NCBI GenBank assembly: GCA_016302215.1
Contig: JAEDNZ010000098.1
Span: forward strand, 1-7,077
Origin: Muribaculaceae bacterium
GTDB taxonomy: Bacteria > Bacteroidota > Bacteroidia > Bacteroidales > Muribaculaceae
Length of the DNA stretch: 7,077 nt
Direction of reading: 5' to 3'
The notes under the pieces were generated by a model. The model did no database searches, was not told the DNA's origin, and saw only the letters and a list, made by a program, of their open reading frames with translations. Positions 1 to 4,704 of the stretch are shown in pieces. The first letter of the stretch is position 1. Each line of letters starts with the position of its first letter. Both the position numbers and the translations under genes were made by a program.

Positions 1-8
1 GTTTTTTA

Positions 9-38
9 TTGTAGATTGGAGAAGATTTTGTAACTTTG
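9..38 (+). promoter_or_regulatory. mutS promoter, Bacteroidetes type (-33 TTG / -7 TAnnTTTG)
   Basis: TTG at 9-11 is followed by a 19-nt spacer and TAACTTTG at 31-38. This fits the Bacteroidetes housekeeping promoter consensus (TTG, 19-21 nt, TAnnTTTG) at every fixed position. The start codon of mutS begins only 6 nt after the -7 box, so the predicted transcription start falls at or next to the ATG and the mRNA would be leaderless or nearly so. GGAGAAG at 18-24 resembles a Shine-Dalgarno sequence, but it lies 19 nt from the ATG and upstream of the -7 box, so it would not be in this transcript. Confidence 0.75.
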
Positions 39-43
39 CCACT

Positions 44-2671
44 ATGGCAAAGAAAATCGTTGAAACACCGCTGATGTCGCAATACCTCGAGATGAAACGC
101 AAGCATCCCGATGCTGTGTTGCTCTTCCGTGTGGGCGACTTCTACGAGACATTTTCTGATGATGCCATTGTGGCCTCGGAGATTTTGGGCATCACGCTCA
201 CTCGCCGTGCCAATGGCGCCGCGCAGCACGTGGAGCTGGCCGGCTTTCCGCACCATGCTCTTGACACCTATCTGCCCAAATTGGTGCGGGCCGGCAAGCG
301 TGTGGCCATCTGCGAGCAGCTTGAGGACCCCAAAACCACCAAGAAGCTTGTCAAGCGAGGTATCACCGAGCTGGTGACCCCCGGCGTGGCGCTCAACGAC
401 AATGTGCTGTCGCATCGCGAGAACAATTTCCTCGCCGCCGTGCATTTCGGCAAGAGCGCCACGGGTGTCGCTTTTCTTGACATCAGCACCGGCGAGTTTC
501 TCACTGCCGAGGGCACGGCTGACTATGTAGATAAGGTCATGGCCAATATGTCGCCCAAGGAGGTGCTGCTGCAGCGCGGTCTGAAGCCGCGCTTTGAGGA
601 GGCCATGAGCGAGCGCTATCTCACCTTTGAGCTTGACGACTGGCTCTTCACTCTCGATGCCGCCAATGAGCGCCTGCTCAAGCAGTTTGAGACATCATCG
701 CTCAAGGGCTTTGGCATAGAGCGCATGCCCGATGCAGTCATCGCTGCCGGTGCGATACTGCACTATCTCGACCTCACACAGCACACAAAGATACAGCATA
801 TCAACTCGATATCGCGCATCGAGGAAGAGCGCTATGTGCGCCTCGACCGCTTCACGGTGCGTAACCTGGAGTTGCTGCAGCCTCTCGATGAGGACGGCAA
901 GAGCCTCATGGGCGTCATTGACCGCACCGTCACCCCTATGGGCAGCCGTAAGCTGCGCCGATGGCTGCTGTTCCCCCTCAAGGACCCGCAGGCCATCAAC
1001 GACCGCCTCGATGTGGTGGAGCATTTCTTCCGCACCCCCGATGATTGCACCGCGCTGTGCGAGATGCTGCAAGGCATAGGCGATCTGGAGCGCTTGGCGG
1101 CTAAGGTGGCCTCAGGGCGTATCCTGCCGCGCGAGATGTTGCAGATGCGCAATGCCCTCAGCGCCATCGAGCCCATCGCCGCCGTGTGTGTAGGCTCGGG
1201 ATTGCCGGCCCTCAAGGCCATAGGCGACCAGCTCAATGCCTGCCCCGCCATACGCGACCGCATCAGCCGCGAAATCAGAGAAGACACCCCCAACGCCACC
1301 GCCCGTGGCGATGTGATTGCCGCCGGCGTCGATGCCGAGCTCGACGAGCTGCGCGATATCGCTTACAGCGGCAAGGATTATCTGATGAAGCTGCAGGCAC
1401 GCGAAATTGAGGCCACGGGTATCCCATCGCTGAAAATCGGCTTCAACAATGTGTTTGGCTACTACATTGAGGTCACAAATGCCCATAAGGACAAGGTGCC
1501 CCAGCAATGGATACGCAAGCAGACGCTGGTCAATGCCGAGCGATATATCACTCAGGAGCTCAAAGAATATGAAGATAAAATCCTGGGCGCGCAAGACAAG
1601 ATAGTGGTGATACAAGACCGCCTCTATGCCGCCTTGGTGGCTGCTGTGGCTGCATACATCCCTGCGCTCAAGCTCGACGCCGAGCTGTTAGCGCGCCTCG
1701 ACGTGCTCAACGCCTTCACGCGCGTTGCCGCCGCTAATCACTACACGCGCCCCAGCGTTGACGATGGCCTGACACTGCGCTTGCAAGCGGCGCGTCACCC
1801 CGTCATTGAGCGCGAATTGCCGCCCGGCGAGCCTTATATCGCCAATGATGTGGAGCTCGACAACGAGAAGTGCCAAATCATGATGATAACCGGCCCCAAT
1901 ATGTCGGGTAAGTCGGCGCTGCTGCGCCAGACAGCCCTCAATGTGATAATGGCTCAGATAGGCTGCTTTGTAGCTGCCGACAGCGCTCATATCGGCATCG
2001 TCGATAAAATCTTCACCCGCGTAGGAGCATCTGACAATATCTCTCTGGGCGAGTCCACCTTTATGGTGGAGATGAACGAGGCGGCCTCTATCCTCAACAA
2101 TATGAGCCGTCGCTCTCTCATCCTCTTTGACGAGCTGGGGCGCGGCACCTCCACCTACGATGGCATCTCCATAGCGTGGGCCATCGTGGAGCATATCCAT
2201 AACTACGGCGATATGCGCCCCAAGACGCTCTTTGCCACCCACTATCACGAGCTCAACGATATGGAGCGCACTCACCCTCGCATCGTCAACTACAATGTGT
2301 CAGTGCGCGAGATTGACGGCAAAGTGGTGTTTCTGCGCAAGCTCGAGCGCGGCGGCTCGGAGCACTCTTTCGGCATCCATGTGGCCAAGCTCGCCGGCAT
2401 GCCGGCCTCGATAGTCAGCCGAGCCAACGATGTGCTGCATCAGCTCGAATCGGCAGCGCAGCGTGCCGGCTCAGGCACGGCATCTGTGGCGCCTGCCGAT
2501 GTCAAAATCGATGCGCCCGTGGGCATGCAGCTGTCGTTCTTCCAGCTTGATGACCCGGTGCTGGCCCAGGTGCGCGATGAAATCATAGGTATCGATATCA
2601 ATAGACTCACACCCTTAGAAGCCCTAACCAAACTGCATGACATACGTAAAATCCTCACCGGCAAAGACTGA
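44..2671 (+). CDS. mutS: DNA mismatch repair protein MutS
   Basis: MutS binds base mismatches and small insertion-deletion loops in cytoplasmic DNA and, as an ATP-dependent sliding clamp, recruits MutL. At 875 aa it is full length for the family. Visible in order: the N-terminal mismatch-binding domain (about 9-120) with the GDFYE motif at 31-35, whose Phe33 and Glu35 are the FxE mismatch-reading pair; a connector domain; the core/lever helices interrupted by the clamp domain (about 440-530, starting near NVFGYYIEV at 469); and the ATPase domain with Walker A GPNMSGKS (617-624), Walker B/signature DELGRGTS (696-703) and the THYH segment (His733, His735). QLSFF at 829-833 looks like a beta-clamp-binding motif. 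The last 40 residues match the C-terminal oligomerisation segment. The start at 44 is chosen because residues from about 5 on align with remembered Bacteroides MutS; Met11 would trim the conserved N-terminus. The 3' end overlaps the next gene. No disabling change is seen. Confidence 0.98.
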   Translation: MAKKIVETPLMSQYLEMKRKHPDAVLLFRVGDFYETFSDDAIVASEILGITLTRRANGAAQHVELAGFPHHALDTYLPKLVRAGKRVAICEQLEDPKTTKKLVKRGITELVTPGVALNDNVLSHRENNFLAAVHFGKSATGVAFLDISTGEFLTAEGTADYVDKVMANMSPKEVLLQRGLKPRFEEAMSERYLTFELDDWLFTLDAANERLLKQFETSSLKGFGIERMPDAVIAAGAILHYLDLTQHTKIQHINSISRIEEERYVRLDRFTVRNLELLQPLDEDGKSLMGVIDRTVTPMGSRKLRRWLLFPLKDPQAINDRLDVVEHFFRTPDDCTALCEMLQGIGDLERLAAKVASGRILPREMLQMRNALSAIEPIAAVCVGSGLPALKAIGDQLNACPAIRDRISREIREDTPNATARGDVIAAGVDAELDELRDIAYSGKDYLMKLQAREIEATGIPSLKIGFNNVFGYYIEVTNAHKDKVPQQWIRKQTLVNAERYITQELKEYEDKILGAQDKIVVIQDRLYAALVAAVAAYIPALKLDAELLARLDVLNAFTRVAAANHYTRPSVDDGLTLRLQAARHPVIERELPPGEPYIANDVELDNEKCQIMMITGPNMSGKSALLRQTALNVIMAQIGCFVAADSAHIGIVDKIFTRVGASDNISLGESTFMVEMNEAASILNNMSRRSLILFDELGRGTSTYDGISIAWAIVEHIHNYGDMRPKTLFATHYHELNDMERTHPRIVNYNVSVREIDGKVVFLRKLERGGSEHSFGIHVAKLAGMPASIVSRANDVLHQLESAAQRAGSGTASVAPADVKIDAPVGMQLSFFQLDDPVLAQVRDEIIGIDINRLTPLEALTKLHDIRKILTGKD

Positions 2672-3962
2672 TGCTCTTGCCGCAACGCTGCGGCGTAAGC
2701 TCGCCGCCATCGCCACGGTGTGCTGCGCTGTGGTGGCATTGACGATATGCCACGTCGGCGCCTATGCCAAGACATACAAGCCCGACGAAGTGCCCAATGT
2801 GCAGCTCCAAGACCGCACACGCTATCTCAGCAACCCTGACGGTATCATCTCGCCGCAAGCGCAGATGCAGATTGACAGCCTACTCTCTGACGTGCGCCGC
2901 ACATCTACCGCCGAGGCTATGATGGTGGTCATCGGTGATATGGCCCCGGCCGATATAGATGCCTTCTCCACCGAGCTGTTCAACCTATGGGGCTTAGGCA
3001 AGAGCGACAACAACAATGGCGTGCTCATCCTCGTGGCTAAAGATGCGCGCCGCGGCGTGATACGCACCGGGTATGGCGTGGAGGGTGTGATGCCCGACAT
3101 CTTGTGCGGCCGCATCATTCGCCGCAGCTTTGAGCTATTCAAGGAGGGCGATTTTGATGGCGGCTGCGTGCTCGCCGCTCGCAACGTCAACACCCTGCTC
3201 ACTGACTCCGTGGCGGCCGCCGAGCTGCGCTCGGAGTTAGGTGTCGATGGTGACGAGGAGCCGGGACTGCTGACATCGCTCTTTTACATCGCGGCTATCA
3301 TAGCTGCGGTGCCGCTGCTGGTGTTCTTCGTCAAGTTACGCGGGGTGCGCAACCTCTCTGACCGCGAGAAGTATGACACTATGGTGCGTTGGCGCTCGCC
3401 GCTCAAAATATTGTCAATCTTCACCCTCGGCATAGCCCTGATAGGCTTGATACCGTTGCTGTCAAAGCTCAAGGAGTGGCGTGATAAGCCCCGCAAATGT
3501 CGTAGCTGCGGCACTGCCATGCACAAGGTCGATGAGGAGCATGACAATGACTATCTCACTGCCGGCCAGGATAAGGAGGAGCGCCTCAAATCCGTTGACT
3601 ATGATGTGTGGCTATGCCCTAAGTGCGGCGAGACTGAAATCATAGCATATAAAAATCCGCAGACGCTCTACAAGGAGTGTGAGGCTTGTCACTTCACCAC
3701 TGCCAAGCTGCTGTCAGAGCGCATCATCAAGCAACCCACCACCAAGGCCGAAGGCCGGGGGCTGCGCGAATACAAATGCAGCCATTGCGGCAAGGTGTCG
3801 TCTGTGGAGTATAAGATTTCCAAGCTGACTGATGATGCTGCCATAGGCGCGGCTGCCGGTGCGGCAGCGTTAGGCGGTGGATTTTCAGGTGGTAGCAGCT
3901 CGTCGGGTGGCGGTTTTGGCGGCGGCATGACCGGCGGTGGCGGCGCTTCAGGCGGCTGGTAA
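2637..3962 (+). CDS. Exported TPM-domain membrane protein with CxxC zinc-ribbon-like region and Gly-rich tail
   Basis: 441 aa. A signal peptide with a basic RRK (19-21), a hydrophobic core (22-40) and an AYA/K site gives predicted cleavage after Ala44. A TPM domain (TPM_phosphatase, YgcG-like) follows at about 52-195, with the typical W118-G-L-G, NNNGVLILVA (125-134) and GYGVEG (145-150) blocks. Two hydrophobic segments lie at 211-233 and 256-276. Four CxxC pairs (288/291, 327/330, 348/351, 381/384) could form two zinc ribbons. The C-terminus is Gly/Ser-rich and ends in GGW, as in many TPM proteins. TPM domains have been linked to phosphatase activity in plant thylakoids and to membrane processes in bacteria, but the role here is unknown. 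The ATG at 2637 lies inside the end of mutS (35-nt overlap), suggesting co-transcription and translational coupling. It is the only ATG, GTG or TTG in frame that keeps the signal peptide whole. The N-region before the hydrophobic core is rather long. Confidence 0.88.
   Translation: MTYVKSSPAKTDALAATLRRKLAAIATVCCAVVALTICHVGAYAKTYKPDEVPNVQLQDRTRYLSNPDGIISPQAQMQIDSLLSDVRRTSTAEAMMVVIGDMAPADIDAFSTELFNLWGLGKSDNNNGVLILVAKDARRGVIRTGYGVEGVMPDILCGRIIRRSFELFKEGDFDGGCVLAARNVNTLLTDSVAAAELRSELGVDGDEEPGLLTSLFYIAAIIAAVPLLVFFVKLRGVRNLSDREKYDTMVRWRSPLKILSIFTLGIALIGLIPLLSKLKEWRDKPRKCRSCGTAMHKVDEEHDNDYLTAGQDKEERLKSVDYDVWLCPKCGETEIIAYKNPQTLYKECEACHFTTAKLLSERIIKQPTTKAEGRGLREYKCSHCGKVSSVEYKISKLTDDAAIGAAAGAAALGGGFSGGSSSSGGGFGGGMTGGGGASGGW
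3873..3959 (+). repeat. Low-complexity Gly/Ser-coding tail of the TPM protein
   Basis: Residues 413-441 are almost only Gly and Ser, with single Phe, Met, Thr and Ala residues and a final Trp. The DNA is rich in GGCGGT/GGTGGC-type triplets but is not a perfect tandem repeat. Such Gly-rich tails ending in GW recur in TPM-domain proteins. This segment is likely disordered and exposed. Its slippage-prone DNA could vary in length between strains. Confidence 0.7.
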
Positions 3963-3973
3963 GCCCTGTTTAA

Positions 3974-3990
3974 GCGCGGCATAGGCGCGC
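3974..3990. terminator. Possible small hairpin between convergent genes
   Basis: GCGCG (3974-3978) and CGCGC (3986-3990) can pair around a 7-nt loop; the right arm sits in the palindrome GGCGCGCC (3984-3991). It lies in the 30-nt gap between the convergent TPM and Crp-type genes, where a shared bidirectional terminator would be expected. There is no T-run on either side, so it is not a convincing intrinsic terminator. Confidence 0.2.
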
Positions 3991-3992
3991 CG

Positions 3993-4565
3993 TCACTCCT
4001 TGGCTATCTTGGCGCGTATGCGCGAGAGTGTCTCGGGAGTGACGTTGAGATACTGCGCCACATACTTCAGCGGTATGCGATTGATGATTGACGAGCGTAT
4101 CTTGAGCATCGTCTTATAGCGCTGTGTGGCGTCGCAGGTGCCTATCCACACATAGCGGCGCTCAAGGCAATACACTTGCAGCAGCAACACCGTGCTCCAC
4201 CAGCGCATCAGGTCGGGCCTCTCGTCGATGAGCCTGCGGAAGTCGCTGAATGTCACGGCCAGCGCCGACGAGTCCTCAAGAGCCTGCATTGAGAATTGAG
4301 CCGGCTCGCCGTTGACGAGCGAGTGCACCGAGGCAAACGGGTCTCCGGCGATGCCGAAGAGCAGTGTGTCTTCTTGCCCGTTGTATAGGGCGGTGCCGCG
4401 AAACAGACCTCCGGTGATGAAATATATGTGATTAGAGCGCTTGCCTTGCTCCACGAGGTAGTCCATCTTCTTGACAGTAACAGGCACTGCCACATCTTGG
4501 AGCGCGCGAGCCGAAGCTTCGCTTACACCGGGATAATCCACACGTAATATTTCAAGTAGGTCCAT
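3993..4565 (-). CDS. Crp/Fnr-family transcriptional regulator
   Basis: 190 aa, cytoplasmic, expected to bind DNA as a dimer. Residues about 28-115 form a cyclic-nucleotide-binding-type beta-roll (for example HIYFITGGLFRG at 46-57). A helical dimerisation segment follows at about 117-150, then a C-terminal helix-turn-helix at about 163-188, where IPLKYVAQYLNVTPETLSRIR is typical of Bacteroidetes members. The phosphate-binding Arg-Ser of E. coli CRP has no clear counterpart in the GEPAQFSMQ stretch (86-94), so cAMP is unlikely to be the ligand. Only two Cys (133, 144) occur, which gives no FNR-type iron-sulfur set. The ligand and targets are therefore unknown. The ATG at 4565 is the only plausible start: the frame meets a TAA about 36 nt upstream with no other start codon between. 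No Shine-Dalgarno is seen. The gene converges on the TPM gene and lies downstream of the hybrid sensor on the same strand, behind a 139-nt gap, and is probably transcribed on its own. Confidence 0.92.
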   Translation of the reverse strand: MDLLEILRVDYPGVSEASARALQDVAVPVTVKKMDYLVEQGKRSNHIYFITGGLFRGTALYNGQEDTLLFGIAGDPFASVHSLVNGEPAQFSMQALEDSSALAVTFSDFRRLIDERPDLMRWWSTVLLLQVYCLERRYVWIGTCDATQRYKTMLKIRSSIINRIPLKYVAQYLNVTPETLSRIRAKIAKE

Positions 4566-4593
4566 ATATCTAACGCTATTTTTAATCTGCGTG

Positions 4594-4601
4594 TAAAATT
4601 A
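4594..4601 (-). promoter_or_regulatory. Candidate -7 box for the Crp/Fnr-type gene
   Basis: Read on the minus strand, 4601-4594 is TAATTTTA, which matches TAnnTTTG except for the last base. It would place the transcription start about 20-25 nt before the ATG at 4565. No TTG is found 19-21 nt upstream; the nearest one in the AT-rich stretch is only 12 nt away. The call is weak and rests mainly on position and AT-richness. Confidence 0.3.
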
Positions 4602-4704
4602 CAAAAAACTTTGCAATGCACGAAATAAAACACGCCTCGGCAGCACAAATCCTCACTTTTTTAACGCTTTAGCATATCAATCGTTGTTTTTTAGCCGGTG
4701 GTGG

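Noticed and set aside
1688..2275. 195-codon open frame on the minus strand inside mutS
   Set aside because: It lies entirely within conserved MutS ATPase coding sequence. The translation shows no recognisable domain, and the frame is explained by the GC-rich codon use of mutS. Other long antisense frames in mutS (695-1072, 832-1299, 1112-1615) are rejected for the same reason.
2671..2673. ATG overlapping the mutS stop codon as the start of the TPM gene
   Set aside because: It is in a different frame from the TPM protein, so it cannot be the start of that gene.
3954..3965. GGCT-GGTA-AGCC hairpin at the stop codon of the TPM gene
   Set aside because: The stem has only 4 bp and is followed by CTGTTT, not a clear T-run. 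It is too weak to call a terminator.
4571..4668. TAACGCT occurring twice (4571-4577 and 4662-4668) around the promoter region of the Crp-type gene
   Set aside because: A 7-nt direct repeat 91 nt apart is within chance and has no dyad symmetry expected of a Crp/Fnr operator.
4616..4672. 18-codon plus-strand frame preceded by AAACTTTG, resembling the mutS promoter arrangement
   Set aside because: The box lacks the first T, no TTG is found 19 nt upstream, and the peptide shows nothing recognisable. It most likely reflects chance in AT-rich DNA.
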